Positions 1-8,270 of a DNA stretch of 64,000 nucleotides are shown here, in pieces. Both the position numbers and the translations under genes were made by a program. Under the pieces are notes generated by a model that saw nothing but the letters and a program-made list of their open reading frames with translations, did not search any database and had not been told where the DNA came from. Within the stretch, counting starts at the first letter, position 1. Each line of letters starts with the position of its first letter. The stretch spans positions 186,001-250,000 of the forward strand of contig CALRMX020000001.1 of assembly GCA_943369355.1 (NCBI GenBank). The letters run 5' to 3'. This stretch comes from UBA7662 sp943369355 (lineage in GTDB: Bacteria > Bacteroidota > Bacteroidia > UBA7662).

Positions 1-1
1 C

Positions 2-589
2 GATGATTTGGGCGAAAATTTCGTCGATTTTTTAGGATATAATCCCTTGTTAGCATCATTCACGCTTACAGTAGATGCTCAATATGCCAATTCAGATAGT
101 CTCGAAAGGGTCAAGAAATCTCTTCTGAAAAACCCTATTGTAAAAGAAGTATTCTATCAAGCGGGAGTTTTGGATCTTCTCAATAAAAATATCAGAACAA
201 TTGCGGCTGTGGTGGGTGTATTTAGTTTGTTACTTTTACTCATCACCATCACGTTGATAAACAACAGTATTCGTCTTTCCTTGTACAGTCAACGCTTTTT
301 AATCAAAAGTATGCAGTTGGTGGGTGCAACTTCTTGGTTTATCAAGAAACCTTATCTGCTGAAGAGTTTACTCATGGGGCTTATTTCTGTGGTGGTCTCA
401 AGTATACTTCTGTTTGCTGTAGTTGCCGCAGGCGATAGACAATTGCCTGAGTTAGCTGCGCTTCGCGATGAATTACTTACCGTTTACATCGGTATCGGGC
501 TACTTTTGCTTGGATTAATCATTAGTTTCGCAAGCACATGGATGGCTATCAATCGTTATCTTCGCTACAAAATAGACGAGTTATACTAA
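2..589 (+). CDS. ftsX: Cell division protein FtsX, C-terminal part (5' end outside window)
   Basis: The reading frame is open to the left edge, so the beginning of the gene lies outside; about 196 residues are visible. Seen: the end of the extracytoplasmic domain (DFLGYNP), then three hydrophobic segments separated as in the FtsX permease fold, ending ...RYKIDELY. Family knowledge: FtsX is the membrane partner of the ATPase FtsE and couples it to peptidoglycan hydrolase activation at the division site. A TTG in frame at base 8 is inside the conserved domain and is not a real start. The next four genes run in the same direction with short gaps, a gene order that recurs in Bacteroidota. Confidence 0.9.
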   Translation, partial: DDLGENFVDFLGYNPLLASFTLTVDAQYANSDSLERVKKSLLKNPIVKEVFYQAGVLDLLNKNIRTIAAVVGVFSLLLLLITITLINNSIRLSLYSQRFLIKSMQLVGATSWFIKKPYLLKSLLMGLISVVVSSILLFAVVAAGDRQLPELAALRDELLTVYIGIGLLLLGLIISFASTWMAINRYLRYKIDELY

Positions 590-634
590 TACGATTTACC
601 TGATTTTAGACGTTAGTCGATAAATTACCAACTG

Positions 635-853
635 ATGAAAAAAACTGAAAATACCAGCGGACAACTACTATTCGCTAAAACCAATTATCAACTAATGGTT
701 GGTGGAATTATCCTGATTGCATTGGGTATGTTCCTAATGGCTGGCAAAGAAGACATTTTCAGTAGTACCAAAATAACGGTAGGGCCGATTTTAGCAATGC
801 TTGGATTTGTTTTGGAAGTATTCGCCATTATGTACCGACCTAAGAAGAAATAA
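635..853 (+). CDS. DUF3098 small membrane protein
   Basis: A 72-residue protein with two hydrophobic segments (about residues 21-36 and 49-66) separated by a short charged loop, and a basic tail YRPKKK. It matches my memory of the DUF3098 family, which sits between ftsX and uppP in Bacteroidota. Function is unknown; the position suggests an envelope role, which is inference. Its stop codon overlaps the uppP start by one base (TAATG), so the two are probably translationally coupled. Confidence 0.8.
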   Translation: MKKTENTSGQLLFAKTNYQLMVGGIILIALGMFLMAGKEDIFSSTKITVGPILAMLGFVLEVFAIMYRPKKK

Positions 854-1647
854 TGACCATTTGGCAAGCGATAATTATTGCCATTATCGAGGGACTTACT
901 GAATTTTTGCCGGTATCGAGTACGGGTCACATGATATTGGCTTCTTCGTTAATGGGCATACATGACGATGAATTCGTTAAGTCATTTGAGGTTCTAATAC
1001 AACTAGGAGCCATATTGGCTGTACTAGCTATTTATTACAAGCGTTTTTTGGTGAGCTTTGAGATTTATTTCAAGCTTTTTGTAGCCTTTTTGCCAACCGG
1101 TGTTATTGGCATTCTTGCATATAAATCCATTAAAGCCTATTTATTTAATCCCTTCGTAGTAAGTATTTCCTTGATTATCGGTGGGGTGGTTCTAATATTA
1201 TTAGATCGGTGGACCGAAAAAAAGGAATCGAAATACGGCGATCTTGAGCAGATTTCTTATTTGGATGCCTTTAATATTGGGCTTATTCAATGCCTGAGTA
1301 TGATTCCAGGGGTAAGCAGGTCAGCAGCCACTATTTTTGGAGGAGTTTATTCAGGTTTCAATAGAGTTCAAGCTGCTGAATTTTCCTTTCTATTAGCAAT
1401 ACCCACCATGTTTGCGGCTTCTGGCTATGACTTGCTCAAGAATCACGATGCTATACTTCAAGGGAATTTGACAACCTTGGTAGTGGGTGCAGTTTCGGCA
1501 TTTATCGTTGCTTTGGTTGCCGTTAAAGCTTTCGTGGCCTTTTTGACAAAATACGGTTTTAAGCATTTTGGTTATTATCGCATAGCTATTGGGCTTATTT
1601 TTCTTGTTTATGCGCTTTCAAGCGGTCTCACCTTAGCTGCTGATTGA
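853..1647 (+). CDS. uppP: Undecaprenyl-diphosphatase UppP (BacA)
   Basis: A 264-residue polytopic membrane protein. Both family signatures are visible: EGLTEFLPVSSTGH near the N-terminus (residues about 13-26) and PGVSRSAAT near residue 150. The enzyme removes a phosphate from undecaprenyl diphosphate to recycle the lipid carrier for peptidoglycan and other surface polymers, and gives bacitracin tolerance. Length is normal for the family. It overlaps DUF3098 upstream by 1 nt and truB downstream by 4 nt, so it is part of one transcription unit with truB and ribF. Confidence 0.95.
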   Translation: MTIWQAIIIAIIEGLTEFLPVSSTGHMILASSLMGIHDDEFVKSFEVLIQLGAILAVLAIYYKRFLVSFEIYFKLFVAFLPTGVIGILAYKSIKAYLFNPFVVSISLIIGGVVLILLDRWTEKKESKYGDLEQISYLDAFNIGLIQCLSMIPGVSRSAATIFGGVYSGFNRVQAAEFSFLLAIPTMFAASGYDLLKNHDAILQGNLTTLVVGAVSAFIVALVAVKAFVAFLTKYGFKHFGYYRIAIGLIFLVYALSSGLTLAAD

Positions 1648-2336
1648 AAAACTACGACTTTAATGCTGGTGAGGTTTTGTTTATCAATAAACCTCTCGAA
1701 TGGACTAGTTTTCAATTGGTCAAGAAGATAAGATACGCCTCCAAGTGTAAGAAGATAGGTCATGCCGGAACACTCGATCCTTTAGCCACAGGATTAATGA
1801 TTTTGTGCACGGGGAAAGCCACGAAGCAAATTGAATCGTATATGGGGCTTGAAAAAGTGTATACGGGATGTTTTCGTTTAGGTGAAACTACGCCGAGTTA
1901 TGACCGAGAAACAGAAGTTAATGCTCGATTTGCTTGGGAACATATTGACAAACAGCTATTAGAAACTGCCCGTGTACATTTCACGGGTCAAATTCAACAA
2001 TATCCACCTATTCACTCTGCTATAAAAGTGGATGGCAAACGTTTGTATGAAAGTGCTAGAAAAGGTTTGGAAGTTGAGATTAAGCCTAGAACTGTTGAGA
2101 TTTTCGAATTTGAATTGACACGAGTAGAATTACCCGACGTATGGTTTAAAGTGAGGTGTAGTAAAGGAACTTACATTCGATCTTTGGCTTTTGATTTCGG
2201 GAAATTCTTGAACAGTGGTGCAGTATTGACGGAACTATGCCGAACGGCTATAGGTTCGTATCAATTGAAAGATGCGCTAGACTTAGATGTTTTCGTTGAA
2301 CAACTACATCGCATCCGGGAAAGAAATGACGCATGA
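1644..2336 (+). CDS. truB: tRNA pseudouridine(55) synthase TruB
   Basis: A 230-residue protein carrying the TruB signature GHAGTLDPLATG; Asp45 is the expected catalytic aspartate. It converts U55 in the T-loop of tRNAs to pseudouridine. The start is a TTG at 1644-1646 overlapping the uppP stop (TTGA); no better ATG precedes the conserved N-terminal segment, and it keeps the usual ...VLFINKP start of the family. It lacks a long C-terminal PUA extension, as is usual for short Bacteroidota TruB proteins. It overlaps ribF by 4 nt (ATGA), a pairing common in bacteria. Confidence 0.94.
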   Translation: MKNYDFNAGEVLFINKPLEWTSFQLVKKIRYASKCKKIGHAGTLDPLATGLMILCTGKATKQIESYMGLEKVYTGCFRLGETTPSYDRETEVNARFAWEHIDKQLLETARVHFTGQIQQYPPIHSAIKVDGKRLYESARKGLEVEIKPRTVEIFEFELTRVELPDVWFKVRCSKGTYIRSLAFDFGKFLNSGAVLTELCRTAIGSYQLKDALDLDVFVEQLHRIRERNDA

Positions 2337-3259
2337 AAATTTATCGTGGACTTGATTCGTATACGAAGAAAGAAGGAGTAGCCTTAACTATTGGTTCTTT
2401 TGATGGGGTACATCACGGTCATCAAGAAATTATTAAGGCACTGCGTAGGGATGCCTCTGATAAAGGTTGTTTGTCTGGGTTAATGACCTTTTCGCCTCAC
2501 CCCCGAATAGTTTTGAAAAAAGACAGCGAGAAATTAAGGTTGTTAAACACTGATTCTGAAAAAGAAGCATTATTCGAAGAATTAGGTGTTGATTTGCTCT
2601 TTATGATGCCTTTTAATAAAGAGTTCTTAAGTCAATCGGCAGACGAATTTTTACAAAATATGTTGATTGAAAAAATTGGCATGAAACATATTGTATTGGG
2701 ATATGATCATCGTTTTGGTAACCGAAGAGAGGGCGATGTGAACTTTTTAAAAGATCAAGCACCTATTTTCGGATATACCGTAGATGAAATACCTGCTCAA
2801 ACCATAGATGACCTTGGAGTTAGTAGTACGAAGATTAGAAATGCTTTAGAAAAGGGTCAAGTGGCTTTAGCGAATCGTTTGTTAGGCTACGCCTACCGAC
2901 TGGAAGGTAAAGTTGTGAAGGGGGACCAAATCGGCAGGCAAATAGGATATCCTACAGCGAACATTCAAGTAAATGAACCTTATAAATTAATACCAGCAGA
3001 TGGGGTTTATGCTGTGCAAGTGAAAGTTGCGAACCAATGGTTAGCAGGCATGGGTTATATTGGGAGCAGACCCACCGTCAGTGGCAAAACGACTAAGATA
3101 GAAGTAAATCTATTGGATTGGGAGGGGGATTTATATGGCCAAGAAATTTGCATGCGTTTGGTTACACAAATTCGGCCCGATGAAAAATTCGACAATTTAG
3201 ACGCGTTAAAAGCTCAAATTGCCAAAGATGAGCTACACATCCGGTCAATTTTACGATAA
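2333..3259 (+). CDS. ribF: Bifunctional riboflavin kinase / FAD synthetase RibF
   Basis: A 308-residue two-domain enzyme. The N-terminal FAD synthetase (nucleotidyltransferase) half shows SFDGVHHGH, TFSPHP and YDHRFG; the C-terminal flavokinase half shows GRQIGYPTANI and ADGVYAV. It phosphorylates riboflavin to FMN and adenylates FMN to FAD. It starts with ATG overlapping the truB stop. Its TAA directly abuts the stop codon of the convergent holA gene, with no spacer for a terminator. ribD at 9.1 kb belongs to the same pathway but is in a separate unit. Confidence 0.95.
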   Translation: MKIYRGLDSYTKKEGVALTIGSFDGVHHGHQEIIKALRRDASDKGCLSGLMTFSPHPRIVLKKDSEKLRLLNTDSEKEALFEELGVDLLFMMPFNKEFLSQSADEFLQNMLIEKIGMKHIVLGYDHRFGNRREGDVNFLKDQAPIFGYTVDEIPAQTIDDLGVSSTKIRNALEKGQVALANRLLGYAYRLEGKVVKGDQIGRQIGYPTANIQVNEPYKLIPADGVYAVQVKVANQWLAGMGYIGSRPTVSGKTTKIEVNLLDWEGDLYGQEICMRLVTQIRPDEKFDNLDALKAQIAKDELHIRSILR

Positions 3260-4291
3260 TTAGCTAATTAGTTTATAAACGAGTTCTTTCAATAACTCAC
3301 CGTCTTCGGTTTCACTACTCCCGTGACCTTTTGCTTTCAAGTCGTATTCTAATAAGAGCGCAATATTCCTTTTTATACGGGGCAAGCTATACTTAGAAGC
3401 GTACAAGTCATAATCCTTCATCAAATACGGGTGTATTCCAATTAAGGATGCGATGTCGTCTGACTTTTTACCCTTGGCGTAATGGTAAATATAGAGTCGG
3501 TTAAACAATTGATATAAGTTTCCTACGCATGCTATTAAACTAAAATTGCTTGCTTTAGGGCTTCCAGCAAAATAATTCGCTATTTGAAAAGCTTTAAAGG
3601 TATCCTTTTGCCCTACAGCGTTACTTAGTTCAAATAGGTTAAATTCTCTACTTATACCAATATACTTTTCAATGATCTCGGTGGTTATTTCAGTGCCAGG
3701 TTTCAGATTAATAGCCAGCTTACTCACTTCATTAGCAATTTTCTCAAGATTGTTCCCTAGGTACTCCGCCATTACTAATGCCGTTTTTGGGTCGATCTTA
3801 AATCCTTCGCCTGTAACGTAGGTGGAAATCCACTTATCTACATGATAATCTCTAATTTTCTCACTTGTAAAAACTACACTTTTCTCTTTTAGCGCTTTAT
3901 AAACAGATTTACGTTTATCAAGAGCTTTACCCTTGTAGCAGAAAACTAAAATTGTTGTATCGAGAGGCTTATTAAAATACGGTAATAGGTTTTCTAATTC
4001 CTTTTCAGATAAATTTTGTGCTTCCTTGATGAGCACCAACTGATGGGAGTACATCATTGGGAACCTGCGCGCCGCGTTAATAATCAAGCCGGCATTGGCG
4101 TCTCTGCCATAAATTACATTTTGATTGAATCCCTGTTGCTCCTCAGGAATTGCAAATTTTTCAAGCCAATTGGACAGGGCGTCGATATAAAAAGGTTCTT
4201 CGCCTTGGAGGAAAAGGATAGGAGGGAACTTGCCTTTTTTAAAATCGGCAAGAAGAGCTTCAAATGTTATTCCTTCTTCTTTTTTAGCCAT
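3260..4291 (-). CDS. holA: DNA polymerase III subunit delta (HolA)
   Basis: A 343-residue protein of normal length for the delta subunit of the clamp loader. Seen: the AAA-like N-terminal region with PPILFLQGEEPFYID and a C-terminal helical domain with FNLFELSNAVGQKD. Family knowledge: delta opens the beta sliding clamp and, with delta' and tau/gamma, loads it on DNA; it lacks a working Walker A, as here. The ATG overlaps the stop of the upstream AMP nucleosidase by one base (TGATG), so the two are coupled. Confidence 0.9.
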   Translation of the reverse strand: MAKKEEGITFEALLADFKKGKFPPILFLQGEEPFYIDALSNWLEKFAIPEEQQGFNQNVIYGRDANAGLIINAARRFPMMYSHQLVLIKEAQNLSEKELENLLPYFNKPLDTTILVFCYKGKALDKRKSVYKALKEKSVVFTSEKIRDYHVDKWISTYVTGEGFKIDPKTALVMAEYLGNNLEKIANEVSKLAINLKPGTEITTEIIEKYIGISREFNLFELSNAVGQKDTFKAFQIANYFAGSPKASNFSLIACVGNLYQLFNRLYIYHYAKGKKSDDIASLIGIHPYLMKDYDLYASKYSLPRIKRNIALLLEYDLKAKGHGSSETEDGELLKELVYKLIS

Positions 4292-5061
4292 CAGAAACGA
4301 AGATGTTTCACGGTTAATCCATTGTTGATAAGCTGTTTCAATGAGCCAATTCCAATTTCTATATGGTTTTGAACAAAATTAGCTGTGACCTTCAAGTCGC
4401 TTTCCGCTGTTTTAACTCCTTCGGGTATCATCGGTTGGTCGCTTACCAGCAACAAGGTGCCTGTAGGTATACCGTTATGAAAGCCTACACTAAAAATAGT
4501 AGCAGTTTCCATGTCGATAGCCATGGCCCTAATCTCTCTGAGGTAATTTTTGAACTTTTTGTCGTGCTCCCAAACGCGTCGGTTGGTGGTATAAACCGTT
4601 CCTGTCCAATAATCCATACCCATATCTCTGATGGTCGTAGAAATGGCTTTCTGCAAGGCGAAAGATGGTAGAGCAGGTACTTCTGGCGGGAAGTAGTCGT
4701 TACTTGTACCTTCGCCTCGAATAGCAGCTATAGGAAGTACTAGATCGCCAATTGCATTTTTTCGTTTGAGTCCACCGCATTTACCTAAAAATAATACGGC
4801 TTTCGGGCGTATTGCTGTGAGTAGGTCCATCAATGTGGCCGCCATTGGGCTGCCCATGCCAAAGTTTATCATGGTAATACCTTCTGCAATACAACTTTGC
4901 ATCGGTTTGTCACGGCCAACTATAGGGGCATTGTATTTTTGAGAAAAATACTCAAGGTAATTATTAAAGTTCGTTAGTAAAACGTATTGGGTAAAATCCT
5001 CGAGCGGTCTTCCTGTATAACGAGGCAACCAGTTATTGACAATGTCTTCCTTGGTTTTCAT
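4291..5061 (-). CDS. amn: AMP nucleosidase, Bacteroidota short form
   Basis: A 256-residue nucleoside phosphorylase-fold protein. Seen: GMGSPMAATL, FLGKCGGL and the conserved ...AIDMETATIFSVGF segment with the METE-like MET motif of this superfamily. It resembles the short AMP nucleosidases that cleave AMP to adenine and ribose 5-phosphate. I prefer the ATG at 5061 (MKTKEDIVNNW) to one 42 nt upstream at 5103, because the extra residues are not family-like and a TATTTTTA box lies between the two. It is translated with holA. A related purine phosphorylase activity cannot be fully excluded from motifs alone. Confidence 0.82.
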   Translation of the reverse strand: MKTKEDIVNNWLPRYTGRPLEDFTQYVLLTNFNNYLEYFSQKYNAPIVGRDKPMQSCIAEGITMINFGMGSPMAATLMDLLTAIRPKAVLFLGKCGGLKRKNAIGDLVLPIAAIRGEGTSNDYFPPEVPALPSFALQKAISTTIRDMGMDYWTGTVYTTNRRVWEHDKKFKNYLREIRAMAIDMETATIFSVGFHNGIPTGTLLLVSDQPMIPEGVKTAESDLKVTANFVQNHIEIGIGSLKQLINNGLTVKHLRF

Positions 5062-5076
5062 AGTTTTGACTTCGTG

Positions 5077-5084
5077 TAAAAATA
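5077..5084 (-). promoter_or_regulatory. Putative -7 box for the amn-holA unit
   Basis: On the minus strand the sequence reads TATTTTTA, one mismatch from the Bacteroidota consensus TAnnTTTG, ending 15 nt before the preferred amn ATG. No clear -33 TTTG is present at the usual distance. Confidence 0.35.
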
Positions 5085-5114
5085 CGCAAAGCTCTAACGT
5101 CATTTTCCCGATTT

Positions 5115-5594
5115 ATGCACATGCCACCATTACAACTTCCTCGATTCAACGCAAAATTGAAAGAGGGGCAACAAGGCCTAGAAATATTGGATACGTACCG
5201 AAAAAAGTATTTGAAACTTACCCCTGAAGAATGGGTTCGCCAACATCTTTTACATTGGCTTACAGATCATTTGGGTTATCAAGCTGCTCGCTTATCGGTA
5301 GAAAAAAGTTTGAATCTGAACGGAATGACTAGAAGGTATGATGCAGTTTGGTTTGATGCTTCCGGTGAAAAGCCAATAATTCTGATTGAATGCAAAGCAG
5401 CGCATGTTGAAATAAATCAATCTGTATTTGACCAGGCTGCTCGTTACAATTTGGTGATTGATGCACCGTTTATGTTACTATCAAATGGGATTTCTCATTA
5501 TTTCGCCAAAATAAATCACCAAAAGGGGCAATATGACTTGTTTGATCATGTCCCTGTTGCAGCAGCTATCCCAAGCCTTTTGCTAACTGCTTAA
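5115..5594 (+). CDS. Stand-alone HsdR_N-like (PD-(D/E)XK fold) protein
   Basis: A 159-residue protein resembling the N-terminal nuclease domain of type I restriction HsdR subunits. Seen: a PD-(D/E)XK-like pattern, YDAVWFD followed by ILIECKAA, then FDQAARYN, the QxxxY-like element. There is no helicase, methylase or specificity gene nearby, so this is not a restriction system in itself. I recall this short protein as conserved in Bacteroidota next to holA. A second in-frame ATG six bases downstream is an equally possible start. It is divergent from amn and its last 29 nt overlap the convergent SDR gene. Function is unknown. Confidence 0.75.
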   Translation: MHMPPLQLPRFNAKLKEGQQGLEILDTYRKKYLKLTPEEWVRQHLLHWLTDHLGYQAARLSVEKSLNLNGMTRRYDAVWFDASGEKPIILIECKAAHVEINQSVFDQAARYNLVIDAPFMLLSNGISHYFAKINHQKGQYDLFDHVPVAAAIPSLLLTA

Positions 5595-6258
5595 TTTCAT
5601 CACTTAAGATAACCTCATTCCCCTCGTCGGTTTTGATGCTATTCAAGAGCATCGCTTTCGCAACAGTATTGGTTTTAATGCTTTGATAATTTTTTAACCT
5701 GCCAACTAAAAACAAGTCCAATAATGGACTGAGCTGCTTGGCGATACTTTCCCCAAGTCTGAACTCTTTTCTAGGACCAATTAAAAGGGCAGGACGAAAG
5801 ATGCTTAACCTTGGAAATCCTATCGCTTTTAATGCTTCTTCAGTCTCACCCTTCACTCGATTATAGAAAATGCTGGAGGTAGCATCAGCTCCCATAGCGC
5901 TAATCAAACTGAAGTGACGTACACCCGCTTGATGGGCTATAACTGCAGCATTCACAACCATGTCATAATCTACTTTGCGAAATTTATCTTGACTGCCAGC
6001 TTTTTTAATCGTGGTGCCTAAACAACAATAAACTCTTGAAATTCCCGAAAATGCCTCAAGTTGTTCGGTTAGCTGAGTAAAATCCGATTGGATGAAAACT
6101 AGTTTATGGTGTTCAATCCCAGGCTCAGTTCTTCCTAAACAAACGATACGGTTTACTTTATCGCTCTTTATTAATTCTGTCAGCAGTTCATTCCCAACAG
6201 CACCGCTGTATCCTAGCAAAAGGCAGTCGAAATAAGGCATATTGTATCTATCAGACAT
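5566..6258 (-). CDS. NAD(P)-binding atypical SDR family protein
   Basis: A 230-residue Rossmann protein resembling the TIP30/HTATIP2-type atypical short-chain dehydrogenases. Seen: a glycine-rich loop GYSGAVGNELL near the N-terminus, a YNRVK that fits the YxxxK active-site pattern, and FRPALLIGPR. Substrate is not predictable. Its start at 6258 overlaps the rlmH stop by 8 nt; an ATG at 6240 (MPYFDCLLL) is an alternative that would remove the overlap. It is probably co-transcribed with rlmH. Confidence 0.75.
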   Translation of the reverse strand: MSDRYNMPYFDCLLLGYSGAVGNELLTELIKSDKVNRIVCLGRTEPGIEHHKLVFIQSDFTQLTEQLEAFSGISRVYCCLGTTIKKAGSQDKFRKVDYDMVVNAAVIAHQAGVRHFSLISAMGADATSSIFYNRVKGETEEALKAIGFPRLSIFRPALLIGPRKEFRLGESIAKQLSPLLDLFLVGRLKNYQSIKTNTVAKAMLLNSIKTDEGNEVILSDEIKQLAKGLG

Positions 6259-6724
6259 GGTGATAAGGTTCTTTTTTGAGAATAGTAAAAGCTCTATATA
6301 ACTGTTCGAGAAATACGATTCGAATTAATTGATGGGAAAGTGTCATTGGACTGAGTGACAACTTAAAATCTGCTCTTTTGTAAACGGAATCAGAAAAGCC
6401 GAATGCACCTCCAATGATAAAATCAATTTGTGATCGGCCTGCAACTGCCCATTGTTCCATTTGACGCGAAAAATCGATGCTGTCGAAAGTTTTGCCTCGT
6501 TCGTCTAATAGACAGATGAGCGATTTGGAATCGATTGTTTTCAGGAGTTGTTCACCTTCCTGTTTTTTGATCTCTTCTTTGGAAAGTGTATTTGCATTCT
6601 TTAATGTTGAAAGTGTAACGATTTCGAATTGACAATAATGTTTGAGTTTACGCTCGAAAAAAGCACAGCCATCGCCAATGAAGCTTTCTTGATTTTTACC
6701 TATTTGAATTATTCGAATTCGCAT
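6251..6724 (-). CDS. rlmH: 23S rRNA pseudouridine-1915 N3-methyltransferase RlmH
   Basis: A 157-residue SPOUT methyltransferase. Seen: LICLLDERGK, FIIGGAFGFSD and the C-terminal knot segment LSPMTLSHQLIRIVFLEQLYRA ending YHH, typical of RlmH. It methylates pseudouridine 1915 in helix 69 of 23S rRNA using S-adenosylmethionine. The ATG at 6724 gives the standard MRIRIIQIGK beginning; an ATG two codons upstream is less likely. It is first in a two-gene unit with the SDR gene. Confidence 0.94.
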   Translation of the reverse strand: MRIRIIQIGKNQESFIGDGCAFFERKLKHYCQFEIVTLSTLKNANTLSKEEIKKQEGEQLLKTIDSKSLICLLDERGKTFDSIDFSRQMEQWAVAGRSQIDFIIGGAFGFSDSVYKRADFKLSLSPMTLSHQLIRIVFLEQLYRAFTILKKEPYHHV

Positions 6725-6865
6725 GTTCAAGAGAATTGATGGTTCATTGCTGTCAGCACAAAAGAATAGTGAAAATAGAATTTTCCTTATCTAAACCCTC
6801 TATTGAATTTGATTTACCATACTACCGTTATTCCTCATAACTGCAACTTCTACTTCTGGAAATAA

Positions 6866-6899
6866 AAAAGGCTGTCTCATTACCCAGAGACAGCCTTTT
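6866..6899 (-). terminator. Rho-independent terminator after the FKBP gene
   Basis: A perfect 13-bp stem (6866-6878 paired with 6887-6899) with an 8-nt loop, AAAAGGCTGTCTC against GAGACAGCCTTTT. It lies 17 nt past the FKBP stop, and on the minus strand ends in a T-rich run. It could also stop plus-strand transcription. Confidence 0.85.
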
Positions 6900-6915
6900 A
6901 TAAAGGATAGTAGAA

Positions 6916-7608
6916 TTACTTCTCGATGCTTATCAGCTCCACTTCAAAAATAAGTGTGCTGTGAGGAGGAATTTGCTGACCCGCGCCACGCTCACCATAA
7001 GCAAGGTCGCTAGGTAAGAAGATAGTCCATTTTGAACCAACGGGCATGAGTTGTAAAGCTTCTGTCCAACCTGGGATTACGCCGTTCAAAGGGAATACTG
7101 CTGGCTCACCACGTTCAACTGAGCTGTCGAACACGGTACCATCGATTAACTTACCGGTATAATGAACCTTTACGCGGTCCGTGGCCAAAGGTTTTGGCCC
7201 GGTGCCCATTGTATTTACTTTGTATTGAATACCGCTAGCAGTGGTTTGAACTCCTTCTTTTTTCTTGTTCTCTTCCAAGAACTTCACACCATCGGCTTTC
7301 GCAGCTTCCGACTTTTTATCCATTAATTTCTGGAAATAGCTCTGAATAAACATGTTTGCTTGTTCTTCGCTGATTGTTGTTTTGCCATCGCCGTAAACAT
7401 CTTCCATAGCCTTCATCATGGCGGCGAAATTTAGTTTTTCGAAGCCTTGGCCTTTCAGGTTACTGCCTATGCTTACTCCTAGGCTGTAGCTAACCGAATC
7501 CATCTCGGTTTTAAGCGTTGCGTTTTTATCCATTTTTTTTTGTCCATTACAGGCCGTGAATGCGAATACACTCAGACCGGTGAGCATTAAGATTGATTTG
7601 AGTTTCAT
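6916..7608 (-). CDS. FKBP-type peptidyl-prolyl isomerase lipoprotein (FkpA/Mip-like)
   Basis: A 230-residue protein with a lipoprotein signal peptide and lipobox FTAC, Cys20 being the acylated residue. Residues about 35-110 form the helical dimerisation region of Mip/FkpA proteins (SYSLGVSIGSNLK); the last 115 residues are the FKBP domain with VKVHYTGKLIDGTVFDSS, GVIPGWTEALQLM and IPPHSTLIFEVEL. It probably folds proteins at the outer periplasmic face. The ATG at 7608 (MKLKSIL) is chosen over a TTG six bases upstream. Confidence 0.92.
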   Translation of the reverse strand: MKLKSILMLTGLSVFAFTACNGQKKMDKNATLKTEMDSVSYSLGVSIGSNLKGQGFEKLNFAAMMKAMEDVYGDGKTTISEEQANMFIQSYFQKLMDKKSEAAKADGVKFLEENKKKEGVQTTASGIQYKVNTMGTGPKPLATDRVKVHYTGKLIDGTVFDSSVERGEPAVFPLNGVIPGWTEALQLMPVGSKWTIFLPSDLAYGERGAGQQIPPHSTLIFEVELISIEK

Positions 7609-7626
7609 TTTCAAGTTTTTGTGTCG

Positions 7627-7634
7627 CGAAGATA
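7627..7634 (-). promoter_or_regulatory. Possible -7 box for the FKBP gene
   Basis: Minus strand TATCTTCG, one mismatch from TAnnTTTG, 18 nt before the ATG. Weak on its own; it sits in the only spacer between this gene and the upstream IMPACT-family gene. Confidence 0.3.
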
Positions 7635-7658
7635 CGCGATAGGGTTGGAACGACCTTT

Positions 7659-8270
7659 TTAAATTTTATTGTCTTCAGATTCACACGGAGATATTCCAAA
7701 TATCGATGAGAACCTTTTTTCTAACATGGTTATGATTTCTTCATCGAGAAGGAATTCGCAACGCACATCGTTTTGTTCATAAGTTAGTTTAGTAGGCTTT
7801 AGTTCAAACTCGTTCAGTGTGGCCTGTAGGTCCGAAAGGCGATCATAGGTTAACTTCCAGCATTTCAATTTTAAAACGGGGATGATGTTTGTTCTTGCAT
7901 GCTCTAATGCAGCCTTTGCCGCTCCATGGTAAGCGTCGATCAATCCTCTAACACCGAGCAAGGTGCCACCAAAATAACGTACTACTATTACGACTATGTT
8001 GCTTAGATTTTTCTGATCAATCGACATAAGTATGGGACGACCAGCAGTACCAGATGGTTCACCATCGTCGTTGGTTCGATATTTTTCACCTTGGTGGCCT
8101 AATCGCCAAGCATAGCACCAATGTCGAGCATTTGGGTGTTTTTTCCTCAACTCTTCAAGGAGTGATTTAATATCTTCTTCAGATTGTACTGCTTTAGCGT
8201 AAGCGATGAATCGACTTCCTTTATCTCGATATTCACCAACAGTATCTTCAAGGATCACCAGTTTTCTCAT
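7659..8270 (-). CDS. YigZ / IMPACT family protein
   Basis: A 203-residue protein. Seen: the family signature in NDDGEPSGTAGRPIL and VVRYFGGTLLGVRGLIDAY. It matches the bacterial YigZ/YvyE branch of the IMPACT family, with a UPF0029 N-terminal domain and a ferredoxin-like C-terminal domain; the biochemical role in bacteria is not settled. The ATG at 8270 overlaps the stop of the upstream transporter by one base (TGATG). It is the last gene of a ribD-transporter-yigZ unit. Confidence 0.9.
   Translation of the reverse strand: MRKLVILEDTVGEYRDKGSRFIAYAKAVQSEEDIKSLLEELRKKHPNARHWCYAWRLGHQGEKYRTNDDGEPSGTAGRPILMSIDQKNLSNIVVIVVRYFGGTLLGVRGLIDAYHGAAKAALEHARTNIIPVLKLKCWKLTYDRLSDLQATLNEFELKPTKLTYEQNDVRCEFLLDEEIITMLEKRFSSIFGISPCESEDNKI

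Noticed and set aside
4016..4671. Plus-strand frames opposite holA and amn
   Set aside because: Shadows of well-supported minus-strand genes.
5115..5594. Type I restriction system
   Set aside because: Only an HsdR_N-like domain is present; no HsdM, HsdS or helicase, and the neighbours are housekeeping genes.
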